From contig CP045239.1 in the NCBI GenBank assembly GCA_020541345.1, positions 620,001-684,000 on the forward strand: 64,000 bases of DNA, given 5' to 3'. Below the pieces are notes generated by a model. That model saw only the letters and a program-made list of their open reading frames with translations, did no database searches and was not told where the DNA came from. Positions 1 to 10,090 of the stretch are shown piece after piece. Each line of letters begins with the position of its first letter. The stretch's first letter is position 1. A program made the position numbers and the translations under genes. Origin of the DNA: Candidatus Ecksteinia adelgidicola (lineage in GTDB: Bacteria > Pseudomonadota > Gammaproteobacteria > Enterobacterales > Enterobacteriaceae).

Positions 1-1899
1 TTATTTATTGATAAAATAATTTTAATAATATTAAAAATTTATTTAAAAATATTTTTTAATATTTTATTAAAATTGTTATATTAATTGTTTAATTAACTAG
101 TATAAAAAATAAATAAAATAATGCTGTAATTAAAATAATATAATATTAAAAATATTAAATTATATTCAATTTTTTAATTATTAAAATTTAATAATAATTA
201 CTTTTAACTAAATAATTTTGTTCTATGAACATATAAAAATAAGTTAGCAACGTATATATATTTATATTATTTTTTAGTTGTAATCAGAATTAATATTTTA
301 TAATAATATAATTATTATTTTAATGCTTTAGTTTAATTTTATTTTTAGTATTTAAAGGAAAAATAAATATAATAGATATATTTTCGATAATAGCTATAAA
401 AAGATTGATTAAAACAGCACGAACTAGAATTATATTTATTAGTATTGTTATAAAACTTTAAATAAATAATTTTTATTTTTTTTTGAATATTTAGTTATTT
501 GAATGAGAATATAATATATTTTTATGTAATTATCATAATTCATCAATATATTTTTTTAATTAGTAATATAAATCTAGTTATTATTTTAAAAAATTTTTTT
601 AAATATAAAAATTTTTGTTATAATTTAAAATAAATATGAAAACATAAATAACCAATCAATATTATATAACAACAATTTTACAAATAAAATAATAAATTAT
701 TTTCAAATATATACTAATATAAGTATATAATAAGTAAAAATAAAAAAATATATAATATTAATCACAGTATAACATTATTATTTATTTAATTACATTAACT
801 AAAATTAATATAGATTTATTTTTAATTTTTTACTATTTTACTAATAATATAATTTTTTTTATTATTTTATATTTAAAAATATTATATTGTCATAATTATT
901 AATTATAGCTTTATTTATCTTTAAATTTAAAATATTATTAAAAAAAGATAATATACAAAATACTTTACTATTCAGTAAATACATTTAATAAACACTTTTG
1001 TTTTTAATATAAAAATGTATATCGAAAATATAAATTTTTTATATGTAGTATGTCTATAGATGACAATTATTTTTATAAAATTTTTTATATCTTTTATTAT
1101 TTTAAAATACATATTAAAAATATATTTTTGTATATTACATTTTATATTAATATTTTATATTTTTTATGAAATATTTCGTATAAGTAATTGATTTTTAATA
1201 AAATAATATCTATTATTTATCGTTATGTATTAACGTTTGTTTTTTTGTAATTATAATATTCATTAAATAAAAAATTAGTATTATTAATCACAGACTAAAA
1301 GTAAAATTTTAATACAAAAAAATTTATAAAAATGTGTTTTTATCAATTAAAACTGTAAGTTTAAATAAAAAATTAATTTATTATTTTAATTTTTATAATG
1401 ATTTTAATACATAAAATAAATAAATTACATAAAATAAATAATTATAATATTTATAGCGTAAAAAAGATTAATGTATTTTTAAAAGTAATGATGTTTAAAT
1501 ATAATATAAGCATGAATTATATATTGTTTTAAAAAATTGTTTTTTATTTTTATACAAAGATAAATCATTAAAAAAAAATAAATATTAAAAAAGTTTATAA
1601 AATAATCAAAGACATTATGTAATATAAAAGACTAAAATTATAATAATTTATTGATATTGTATTTTTATTATAGTATATTTATTATTAATTCTTAAATTTT
1701 TTATATAAATATATTTAATAGATAAGCATAATGTTATTTTTCATATATATGTTAAAAATTTTTATTATTAAATATAAATTTAATAAAATTTTTATTTAAT
1801 AATGTATAAATTGTGTTCATATCATTAAGACATTTTTTCAATTTATAATACTTAATTATTAAAAAATATATCACATAATTTTTCTTTATTAAAAAAAAT
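1..1899. other. Gene-free AT-rich stretch
   Basis: No reading frame with coding character, no tRNA-like T-loop and no clear repeat is visible. A patch near 370-440 is a little richer in G and C and stays open on the minus strand for about 37 codons, but it has no start codon and I cannot assign it. It probably represents decayed genes. Confidence 0.6.
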
Positions 1900-2140
1900 T
1901 TACATAAATAGCATTATTAAGTAAATATTCTGCAGTATGTCATTAAATACATGTTTTATTATTAAAAAATAAAATATATAAAAAAAATATATCATTAAAA
2001 ATTTTACAGAATATTGTATGTATTTTAAAAGTATGTGAAGTTTATCTATTTCAATTATTTTTAATAACTTATCATTATTCATAAAATATAAAATAATCTT
2101 TAATATTGAGACGTTTAATAAAAACATGTTACAATATGTT
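1900..2140 (-). pseudogene. slmA: Possible slmA remnant downstream of dut
   Basis: An open stretch of about 75 codons lies on the minus strand just after dut, where E. coli has slmA (nucleoid-occlusion TetR-family factor that blocks FtsZ over DNA). Read from the ATG at 2127, the order M-F, then S-I-L-K-I-I-L, then L-L-K-Y-I-Q, then K-F-L resembles SlmA around residues 58-110 (M-F-D-S-L-I; S-L-I-T-R-I-N-L; L-L-G-F-G-E; T-R-I-L) with several deletions. The DNA-binding N-terminus is not recognisable and there is no ribosome binding site. It could be a chance match in AT-rich DNA; synteny is the main support. Confidence 0.33.
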
Positions 2141-2267
2141 TATATATTTTTATCTTTTATAAAGAGTATAAAATTTTTAATAAAACATTAATTGTATTAT
2201 TATGAAAAATAAAAATTTAAATAATACTTATTATATAAAATTTAACAAATATTATTACCTATTTACA

Positions 2268-2720
2268 TTATCCAGAATGACCAAATCCTCCAGTATTTCG
2301 TTTAGTAATATTAAACATTAATACTGGTTTCAATTGAACTTGAATGATTGATATAAAAACTATTTGTGCAATGCGATCACCTGGTTTAATAATAAAAGGT
2401 ATATTGCTTCGATTCCACATAGAAATCATTAATTCTCCTTGATAATCTGAATCAATTAATCCTACTAGATTTCCTAAAACTATACCATAATTGTGTCCTA
2501 ACCCTGATCTTGGTAATATGATCGCAGCTACATCAGTTTGAACTATATGTATAGCTATTCCTGTAGGTATTAAAATAGTTTTCCCTCCTATTAGTTCAAT
2601 TTTACTTTTTAAGCATGCATGTAAATCAAGTCCAGCAGAACCTAAAGTAGCATATGATGGTAATGGAAAATCTTGACCTATTCGTGAATCAAGAATTTTA
2701 ACTTTGATTTCTTTTACCAT
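2268..2720 (-). CDS. dut: Deoxyuridine 5'-triphosphate nucleotidohydrolase (dUTPase)
   Basis: Hydrolyses dUTP to dUMP and pyrophosphate, keeping uracil out of DNA and feeding thymidylate synthesis; cytosolic homotrimer. The 150 residues match the family's length (151-152 in E. coli) and keep all five motifs: A-G-L-D-L near residue 30, P-R-S-G-L-G near 70, the uracil-binding G-L-I-D-S-D-Y near 88, R-I-A-Q near 116, and the glycine-rich C-terminal N-T-G-G-F-G-H-S-G that closes over the phosphates. The start at 2720 follows an AAGGA box 13 nt upstream. In E. coli dut lies between coaBC and slmA; here neither flanking gene is intact. Confidence 0.97.
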   Translation of the reverse strand: MVKEIKVKILDSRIGQDFPLPSYATLGSAGLDLHACLKSKIELIGGKTILIPTGIAIHIVQTDVAAIILPRSGLGHNYGIVLGNLVGLIDSDYQGELMISMWNRSNIPFIIKPGDRIAQIVFISIIQVQLKPVLMFNITKRNTGGFGHSG

Positions 2721-3971
2721 AAGAATTAATTTTTCCTTTATTAAAACATTTTATATAATGTATTCTATTTATAATTTTATAATAAATGTTTTTATTTTAT
2801 TATAAGATAGAATAAATTTTTTATATTCAAACTACATGATTTAAAATATTCTTAATAAAATTTAATATAATAATTTACATTTTCTTAAACATATATTTTT
2901 TTATTATTTATTTTATAATGAATTAAATAAATAATTAACATAAATTAATTTGATCTATTATTTTTATAATAATCATAATATATTTTATTATAATAAAATA
3001 TACTGTTTAGATTAAAATTTTTTTTAATTTTTATTATTATAGTTTAAATTTTACATAAGAGCATATATGTTGCAATATTTTTAAATATCAAAGTTAATTT
3101 TTATTAAAATTAATTGATAAATTTATGTTTATCAAAAGTAAAATTATTTAATTTTTATTTAAAAAATTAGTGAATAAACAAACTATTATTTTTCTATGAA
3201 ATTTTATATAATAATATTTATTATTAATAATAAATTAATTTACATACTTAACATAACATAATTCATAGTATTTAAAATAATAATACGATAAAATTTTTTA
3301 TAAAATAAAATTTTTATTAATAATTTTAAAATAGTATTTTTGTAAAAAATTTTAAAATTGTTAATTGCAATACATGATATTTTTTTAATAATTAAATAAA
3401 TAACATAAGATATCACATAATAGATATAAATATCTGTTATCAACAATTATTGTTACGATATCCTTATTAAAAGATATATCATTATAATGTGTTAATTTTC
3501 TAGAGTAATGTTTTATACATTAGTATATATTTTTGAAGATAAAAATTATTTTTATCTAATGTGTTATTATATATAATATAATGTTACTTACTAAATTTAT
3601 ATATAATAATATTATTTATATTTAAAACTAATACATTTAAAATATTTAGTTATATTTCTATGTCAAATTAAAAGTTAATCTTTAATAATTTAACTTATTA
3701 TGTTAATTTTAAAAAATGTTTTATTATCACGTTATGTCTAAAATTAAAAAATTTTAATAATAGAATAAATATATTGTTATTAAATTAAATGAACCTTAAT
3801 CATTTATTATAAAAATATTAAAAGATACTAAAATTTGTTTTTTATTGTTTTACATTGCTTAAAAAATTAAATTAATGTAATATTCTTATACAATTAAAAA
3901 CATTTAAAAATTGTTATATAAATAATTCTTATGATTAATTTTTATTTACGCAACATTATAAAACATAGCCA
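2721..3971. other. Gene-free gap between lpxK and dut
   Basis: No intact gene. The gap is about the length of coaBC (dut's upstream neighbour in E. coli), and the codons just before dut (H-L-L, then T-L-Y-K on the minus strand near 2750-2790) faintly resemble the CoaBC C-terminus, but this is too weak to call. The remaining open frames, for example 3240-3446, are made of I, Y, K, L and N as expected from AT-rich noise. Confidence 0.5.
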
Positions 3972-4952
3972 TTAATGTATTAATAAATTTTCAATTTTTT
4001 GTAACAATTTTTTTTCTTTTTTTGATGAAAAAATTGCATCAATAGGTAAATACCACCAATGAGGTTGAGCAAAATTATAACATTTAACTGCATCTTTTTC
4101 TGTCATTAATAGTGTTTGTCCTTCTAAAGTTAACATCATTAATGATGTTAATTGATAAAATTTATGATCTGAAAATGAAATTTCTTTTTCAATAAAACAA
4201 TCTAATTTTTTTAACATTTCAAAAAATCGAGGTGGGTATCCGATGCCTGCCATTGCTACTACATGTGTCAATTTATTAACAGGAAGACGTTGACCATTCA
4301 ACATATTTATTGCTTCGTGTGCGTAAAGTGTCATAGATATTTCTCCTGATTTTGGTGTTCCGCCATTTATAATGCAAGCATTTACAGTCTTAATACGAGA
4401 AGCTCGTTCACGCATGGGTCCTGCTGGCAACCACCAACCATTACCAAAACGACGAACACCATCAATAATTATTATCTCAAAGTCACGTTGTAGTGCATAA
4501 TGTTGTAAACCATCATCACTAATTATTATATCAATTTTAAATGTTTTTAATAATTTTTTGACGGCTTCAGAACGTTTAGGTGAAACAGATAATGGCGCTT
4601 TTGTTCGTTGATAAATTAACACTGGTTCATCTCCTGCTTGAAAAGGAGAAGTGTTTTTATGAAGTAAAATGGGATAGTTTTGACATCTTCCTCCATATCC
4701 ACGTGATATTACACCGACTTGATAACCTCTTTGTTGTAATTGGTTTACGAGCCAAATTACCATTGGTGTTTTTCCTTGACCACCTGCGTTAATGTTTCCA
4801 ACTATTACAATTGGCACTGGTGCTTTCCAACTTTTAAGAAGCCCAAAATGATAACTAAATCGAATAAGTATACTTATTAAGCCATATAAAAAAGAAAATG
4901 GAAGTAATATTAAATAAATAAAATAACGACCTGACCAAATATAGTTAATCAT
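3972..4952 (-). CDS. lpxK: Tetraacyldisaccharide 4'-kinase (lipid A biosynthesis)
   Basis: Phosphorylates the 4' position of tetraacyldisaccharide-1-phosphate to give lipid IVA, the sixth step of the Raetz lipid A pathway, on the inner face of the inner membrane. The 326 residues equal the family's length. A hydrophobic N-terminal segment (about residues 11-30) anchors it, followed by the P-loop [12 protein letters not shown] near 51-62, and later D-D-G-L-Q-H and D-G-V-R-R-F-G motifs typical of LpxK. In E. coli it is co-transcribed with msbA; here the region directly upstream holds a decayed msbA 3' end, its stop 2 nt from this start codon. No Shine-Dalgarno is obvious. Its presence implies that the cell makes, or recently made, lipid A. 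Confidence 0.96.
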   Translation of the reverse strand: MINYIWSGRYFIYLILLPFSFLYGLISILIRFSYHFGLLKSWKAPVPIVIVGNINAGGQGKTPMVIWLVNQLQQRGYQVGVISRGYGGRCQNYPILLHKNTSPFQAGDEPVLIYQRTKAPLSVSPKRSEAVKKLLKTFKIDIIISDDGLQHYALQRDFEIIIIDGVRRFGNGWWLPAGPMRERASRIKTVNACIINGGTPKSGEISMTLYAHEAINMLNGQRLPVNKLTHVVAMAGIGYPPRFFEMLKKLDCFIEKEISFSDHKFYQLTSLMMLTLEGQTLLMTEKDAVKCYNFAQPHWWYLPIDAIFSSKKEKKLLQKIENLLIH

Positions 4953-4954
4953 AG

Positions 4955-5097
4955 TTAATTAAATTATGAGAAATATAATTATTCATAAATACCTTGTTAA
5001 TTAATTGAATATGTTTTCTGTATTTAGTTATATGTTCTTTTTTAAGAACTAGAATTTTATTATCTTTTTTTAATTGTTAATGAATAATAAGAAACAA
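4955..5097 (-). pseudogene. msbA: Decayed 3' end of msbA (lipid A flippase)
   Basis: On the minus strand directly upstream of lpxK, codons from 5097 downward read as a ruined MsbA C-terminus. I-I-H matches I-A-H of the H-loop; K-I-L-V-L-K-K and a conserved spacing to R-K-H-I-Q-L-I-N match E-I-V-V-V-E-D through R-G-T-H-N-D-L-L-E; after a one-base loss at 4994-4995, G-I-Y-E-stop-L-Y matches G-V-Y-A-Q-L-H. Three internal TAA codons are present (5077-5079, 4979-4981, 4964-4966), at least one from CAA. The terminal stop is 4955-4957. MsbA is an ABC transporter that flips core-lipid A across the inner membrane. The body (about 1.6 kb, to about 6700) is not readable by eye. Confidence 0.72.
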
Positions 5098-8000
5098 ATA
5101 AAAAAGTACAATTTTTTTATGATTTTTATAAAGTTTATCACATCATATATTTAGATTGTATATCTAAAGATAAAATTGCTTTATATAAAATTAAATAAAG
5201 TAATGATAAAATAATGAAAATATCACATATTGACAATATTTTTTATAAAAAGTATATCATTATTAATAATGATATTTCATTTATGTTTATATAAAATTAT
5301 AAGATAAGAAATATTTAATCTTTTTTTGTTTCTTATTTGTTATAATAAAATGTATATATAATCGATATTATTTTTTAATTATGTTATTAAAAAATACGCA
5401 TTTGAAAATCAATACTATTAAATTTTGTAAAATAAAGTATATTCGTATAGATCATAGTTATCTATTAAAATTTTTCTTTCATATCATAGAGTAAACTAAT
5501 AAGTGAGCAATAATTTATTTTGATAATCTTAATTATTCTACGAATGCTACAATTTTATTTTTTAACATTTAAATTCTTAATATTTAAATTAAAATTATAT
5601 AATTTTAATTTTTTATTAAGATAATAAAAAAATTATATTAAAAATTTAGTATAACCTTTTACATATAAATATTTTAATTTTTTCGTTTTTTTTGTTTTTT
5701 TATATTTAAAATAGAAAAAATATAACAATATACTATACTACATTAAAATTAAGTATTAATATTATCAAATATTTTTAATAAAAGCAGTAAAGTTTTTAAT
5801 AAGAAATTGAAGTAATAAAGTCAATTATTAGATTGTTTATAATTGTCAAAAAAATCATAATAGATACTTTATAAAAAATAAAAATAAAAAATAAATTAAA
5901 TGATAAAATCTAACATAAAAATAGATGTTAGTTTCGTATTTTTTATTATATTATTACTAATAAAATTAAAATGATCTAGTTTAATTGTTTTTATTACTAA
6001 AAATTTAAACTTCTTTATAGAAATTAAGTATTTATTTAAAACTATTAGTGACTGATTTTATATTATTTCTTTTGATAATTTTAAAATTATTTTAAAATAA
6101 CACTAATCACAATAAAATAATTTATTTTAAAAAAATTAACATAATAGAAAACTGTTAATTATAATCACATTTCACATAAAAATATAATAAGTAACATACT
6201 TGTAGGACAAATATCATTAGTATATTAGAATAAGATAATTTTTTTTAATTTTAAAACATATATATAATGATACCGAATAATATAAATATTATATTTTTAA
6301 CTTAAAGAAATAGATATCTTTAATTATACATTTAAAAATATTAATAAATATTTATTATAAGAATATACAAGACAATAAAAAACAATATAATTATTAAAAA
6401 TTAAACCAGTAGAAGAATATATCATTATTAATTTAAAATAACTATTAAAATTAAAAATAACATATGTTTTTAATTGTTTACAATTATTGTCTAATAAAAG
6501 TTATAGAAAAGATAACATAAAAACATTACTAATTATATTAAAAATTTATTAAAAAGTTATAATTCTTTTACTTTTTAAAAGTATAATAATTAATTAAAGG
6601 AAATTAAATGTTTTTAAATCAAAATATTTTTATTGTTTATTATAAAAATATTATTTTTTAAAAGCGCTTTTTATTTTTTATTTTTATTTTTTATATCAAA
6701 CAACTAATAATTTTATAAATTTAAATATTTTTAACAATAATATAAAATATTATTCACATTATGTATATGTCTAATAATATATTTTAATTATTTTATTTAA
6801 TTAATTGTAAGTTCTTTTAAAAGATATTAATGTAATATTTTATATAATGATTTTTTTGAGTTATTAATTTATTATAATAAAATAATAGATTTAATAAAAT
6901 TAATTATTTTTATAAAAAAAAGTTTGTTATTTTTTATTTTAATGTTTATTAAAATATTTTTAAAAAAATTAGTTTTAAAATAAAAAATGTTAATATTAAG
7001 TAATTTTATTTTAAATAAAATGCATCATATTAATTATTTAATTTATTTACGATACAGTATTATCTAATAATAAAATAACATTAAGAATATCAAGAAATAT
7101 TATTATCTATTAAAAATATTTAAAAATTTTTACGTCTTTTATATTGATTAATAACTGATATATCATGTTATTTTACATATAAAAATGTTTTAATAATAAT
7201 ATAAAATAAACGTTAAGTTATTTTTAAATATCTTAAAAGATTTATTTAAGTTATTAATACATTATAAAATAATCACAATTGTTATTTTTTATAACAATTT
7301 TATTTAAATAAAGATATTGATATATATAATACAATGTTGTATTTATTTTAAATAATTTTAAAGATATTTTTAAAGATATAAGGAAAAAAACAATAAGATA
7401 ATAAAAACATAAACTATTTTTTTTATTATAGATGAGAAAAATCATATTACTCATTTTTTAAAAAAAACAATTAAATAGTAATTAATATAATTATGAAAAC
7501 AAAAATAATAAGAAATATTATATGATTATTGAAAATTTTATAAAATATTATGTTTAAATCTTTAATAAAAAATAATATTAAAATTTTATAAAATATTACA
7601 AAATAAAATTAATAAAAAAAATTTTAACTTTATTTATAATTTATTACTTTATAAATATTTTATTTTTAAAAACAAATTTTTTATTATTATATAAAAATTA
7701 TAAAATTTAAATATAACTTTCATTATTATATTTTATTTTTAATAATTTTGTTTTATAGAAATAAAAAATTTTTTAAAAGTAATACATTGATTTTAATAAT
7801 AATAACTTATTAAAATAATTATATTTTAATTCATCATCTTTTAAATCATAATTAAAATTATTTATTTTAAATAAGATAAAATTTTTAATTTTATATTATT
7901 ATTTTTTTTTAATAAAAAAAATACTATTTAGTATATTAAAAATTTTATATTATATAATACATATCGTAAATATAATGTTTTTGCTATTTAAATGTGTTTT

Positions 8001-8165
8001 TTTTATTCAAATTAGTCGTTTAATACGCATTGTATATTCTAATAATATATTTAAAATATATTATTGTAATAAATTTATGTTTTTTAGTTAATTGATTATT
8101 TAATGTTTTTTGTATTATTTGTTTGTTTTTTTTAAATGATTTTTATAAATGTATTACTTCTTATT
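5098..8165. other. Gene-free AT-rich stretch (includes presumed msbA body)
   Basis: No intact gene is seen. The first 1.6 kb should be the rest of msbA by position and length. From about 6,700 to 8,165 I recognise nothing. A ribosome-binding-site-like AAAGGAAA with a 17-codon plus-strand frame at 6608-6661, followed by a palindrome and T-rich DNA, is listed separately. Open frames such as 7254-7454 are low-complexity noise. Confidence 0.55.
6597..6692 (+). other. Orphan SD-like box, 17-codon frame and palindrome with T-rich tail
   Basis: An AAAGGAAA box sits 5 nt before ATG at 6608; the frame runs 17 codons (M-F-L-N-Q-N-I-F-I-V then Y, K, N, I, F) to TAA at 6659-6661. Immediately afterwards comes the perfect palindrome AAAAGCGCTTTT followed by a long T-rich run, the form of an intrinsic terminator. 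This could be a relic of a gene that lost its interior, or chance. No function is assigned. Confidence 0.25.
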
Positions 8166-9119
8166 TTAATTTAAAAGTTTAACATCTATATGTAATTTTT
8201 TTGGTATTTGAAATATCATATTTTCTTCATGTCCATTTATTTCGTATACATTTGAACTTTCTAAATTTATTAAATAATAAATCACTTTTTGCACGAGAAT
8301 TTCAGGAACTGATGCTCCAGCAGAAATGCCAACATTCCGAACATTTTTAAACCAATATTTTTTAACGTCTAAAACAGAATCAATAAAATAAGTAAATTTT
8401 CTAATTCGTTTTGCTAATTCTACTAATCGATTAGCGTTAGAAGAATTTTTTGATCCTAATATTAATATAATATCTACATGATTAGCTAAATTTCGCACTG
8501 CTTCTTGACGATTAGTAGTAGCATAACAAATGTCATTTTTTCGTGGTCCAATAATCTTCGGAAAACGTTTATAAAGAGCGTGAATGATTTCTTTAGTATC
8601 ATCTATTGATAAAGTTGTCTGAGTGACATAATATAAATTATCTGTATTTTTTACTTTTATTTTATATACATCTATTATTGATTCAACTAAATATATACCA
8701 GCTTTTAAATTATGATACTGACCGATAGTACCTTTTACTTCTGGATGATCAGAATGACCGATTAAAATAACTTCATTTCCTCGAAAACTTGCTCGTTGTA
8801 CTTCCATATGTACTTTAGTTACTAATGGACACGTAGCATCAAATAACATATAAAGATTACGTAATTGAGCTTCTTTATATATTTTTTTAGATACTCCATG
8901 TGCAGAAAAAATTAAAATTGAATTATCTGGAACTTCAGATATTTTTTTAATAAATACTACACCACGTTTATTTAAATTTTGAATTACATAACGATTATGA
9001 ATAAGTTCATGTAATACATAAATTGGAATTCCATAAAGTTTTATTGCTTGATGAACTATACTAATTGCGCGATGAACTCCAGCACAAAATCCACGAGGGT
9101 TAGCTAAAAATATTTTCAT
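8166..9119 (-). CDS. ispH: 4-hydroxy-3-methylbut-2-enyl diphosphate reductase
   Basis: Last step of the methylerythritol phosphate pathway: reduces HMBPP to IPP and DMAPP in the cytosol using an oxygen-sensitive iron-sulfur cluster. The 317 residues match the E. coli length (316). All three cluster cysteines are visible: Cys12 in G-F-C-A-G-V, Cys97 in D-A-T-C-P-L-V, and Cys198 in [12 protein letters not shown]. Substrate-binding H-G-V-S and H-P-E-V are also kept. It stands in the ribF-ileS-lspA-(fkpB)-ispH order of E. coli, but fkpB has decayed. No Shine-Dalgarno is visible before the ATG. Confidence 0.97.
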   Translation of the reverse strand: MKIFLANPRGFCAGVHRAISIVHQAIKLYGIPIYVLHELIHNRYVIQNLNKRGVVFIKKISEVPDNSILIFSAHGVSKKIYKEAQLRNLYMLFDATCPLVTKVHMEVQRASFRGNEVILIGHSDHPEVKGTIGQYHNLKAGIYLVESIIDVYKIKVKNTDNLYYVTQTTLSIDDTKEIIHALYKRFPKIIGPRKNDICYATTNRQEAVRNLANHVDIILILGSKNSSNANRLVELAKRIRKFTYFIDSVLDVKKYWFKNVRNVGISAGASVPEILVQKVIYYLINLESSNVYEINGHEENMIFQIPKKLHIDVKLLN

Positions 9120-9140
9120 AACGTTTTGTATTATAAATAC

Positions 9141-9194
9141 ATAATTAATAATTTAATATTTAAAATAAATAATTGATTTATATATCAAGGATTT
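9141..9194 (-). pseudogene. fkpB: Decayed fkpB (SlpA-type peptidyl-prolyl isomerase) C-terminus
   Basis: Minus-strand codons from 9194 read S-L-I-Y-K-S-I-I-Y-F-K-Y-stop-I-I-N-Y, which follows the FkpB C-terminal order P-L-A-G-Q-T-V-H-F-D-I-E-V-L-E-I with one extra codon; the stop is TAA where GAA is expected. E. coli has fkpB exactly here, between lspA and ispH, and the gap (470 bp) is close to one fkpB (about 450 bp). FkpB is a cytosolic FKBP-type prolyl isomerase and chaperone. The upstream part of the gap is unreadable. Confidence 0.5.
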
Positions 9195-9589
9195 AATATT
9201 CATAAAAATAAAATATTGTATTTCTTTTAATCTATAAATATAGATATTGTTATTAATTTTAATAAAAATATTAAAATTATTATTTAAAAAAATAACTTTT
9301 AGAATATAAAAATAAAATATAGAATAAAATTTTAATGTTATATGTTTTAAAACATTTTATATATTGCAATGTTACAAATATATATTGCAATGTTATAAAC
9401 ATGTATAAAATCAAATTAAATAAATTAAACTCATCTATACTTAATAGTTAATACTTAAATTTATTATTATTAGATAAATAGTTTAATTAATTTTTTATTT
9501 GTTAATAAATAATCATTATGTTTTAATATGTTCGTTAAACATAACATATTATAATAATTATTTAATTAAAATAAAAAATATTATTTTAT
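9195..9589. other. Rest of the ispH-lspA gap (presumed fkpB body)
   Basis: No intact gene. It contains a 17-nt direct repeat of period 21 (9358-9374 and 9379-9395), which looks like a local tandem duplication. By position it is the eroded body of fkpB. Confidence 0.45.
9358..9395. repeat. 17-nt direct repeat, period 21
   Basis: TATATATTGCAATGTTA occurs at 9358-9374 and again at 9379-9395. It is a short tandem duplication in decayed DNA, probably replication slippage. Confidence 0.8.
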
Positions 9590-10078
9590 TTAAAATTTGT
9601 TATTATTTGATAAAAAATTTTTTGAAATCATTATTACACCTATAACAATAAAAGTATCTGCAATATTAAATGTTGGATAGTGCCACTTTCCAATATAAAA
9701 ATCTATGAAATCAATTACAAATCCTTTTAATAATCGATCATATAAATTACCTATTGCACCACCAATAATACAAGAAAAAGCAATATTGTCTAGATTTTTA
9801 TAATTACTATTATGATAATTTTGTTTTAATAATCCTACTATTATAATAATGGAAATGACAGAAAAAAACCAACGTTGATTGCCATTATATACATTTAAAA
9901 AACTAAAGACAGCACCATAATTTTTAGTATAAAATAAATTAATTGATGGTATTAATGCTTGACATTGACCTAATAAAAGATGATTTACTATCCAGTATTT
10001 ACTGCTTACATCTAATATTATTATTAAAATAGAGAGTAATAACTGACACAATCTTATTTTTTTTATACTTTTAATCAT
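9590..10078 (-). CDS. lspA: Lipoprotein signal peptidase (signal peptidase II)
   Basis: Inner-membrane aspartyl protease that cleaves the signal peptide of diacylglyceryl-modified prolipoproteins. The 162 residues (164 in E. coli) contain four hydrophobic segments (about 12-30, 70-84, 96-112, 138-152) and the catalytic aspartates in G-F-V-I-D-F-I-D-F (near 123) and N-I-A-D-T-F (141), plus G-G-A-I-G-N-L-Y-D-R. It follows ileS by 12 nt on the same strand, so the pair is co-transcribed as in E. coli. Its retention implies that lipoproteins are still exported. Confidence 0.96.
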   Translation of the reverse strand: MIKSIKKIRLCQLLLSILIIILDVSSKYWIVNHLLLGQCQALIPSINLFYTKNYGAVFSFLNVYNGNQRWFFSVISIIIIVGLLKQNYHNSNYKNLDNIAFSCIIGGAIGNLYDRLLKGFVIDFIDFYIGKWHYPTFNIADTFIVIGVIMISKNFLSNNNKF

Positions 10079-10090
10079 AACATTAAATTT

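Noticed and set aside
2740-2800. Possible CoaBC C-terminus before dut
   Set aside because: Only scattered residues (L-L, T-x-Y-K) fit; spacing is off by two codons and nothing extends upstream.
3240-3446. Open frame of 68 codons on the minus strand
   Set aside because: Composed almost only of I, Y, K, L, N and F, with no ribosome binding site and no family resemblance; expected by chance in DNA this AT-rich.
6751-6765. TTATTCACA, a DnaA-box-like nonamer
   Set aside because: Single, isolated match; similar matches also occur inside genes (for example in rplF and ribF). No cluster that would mark an origin.
7254-7454. Open frame of 66 codons on the minus strand
   Set aside because: Low complexity, no start signal, no recognised homology.
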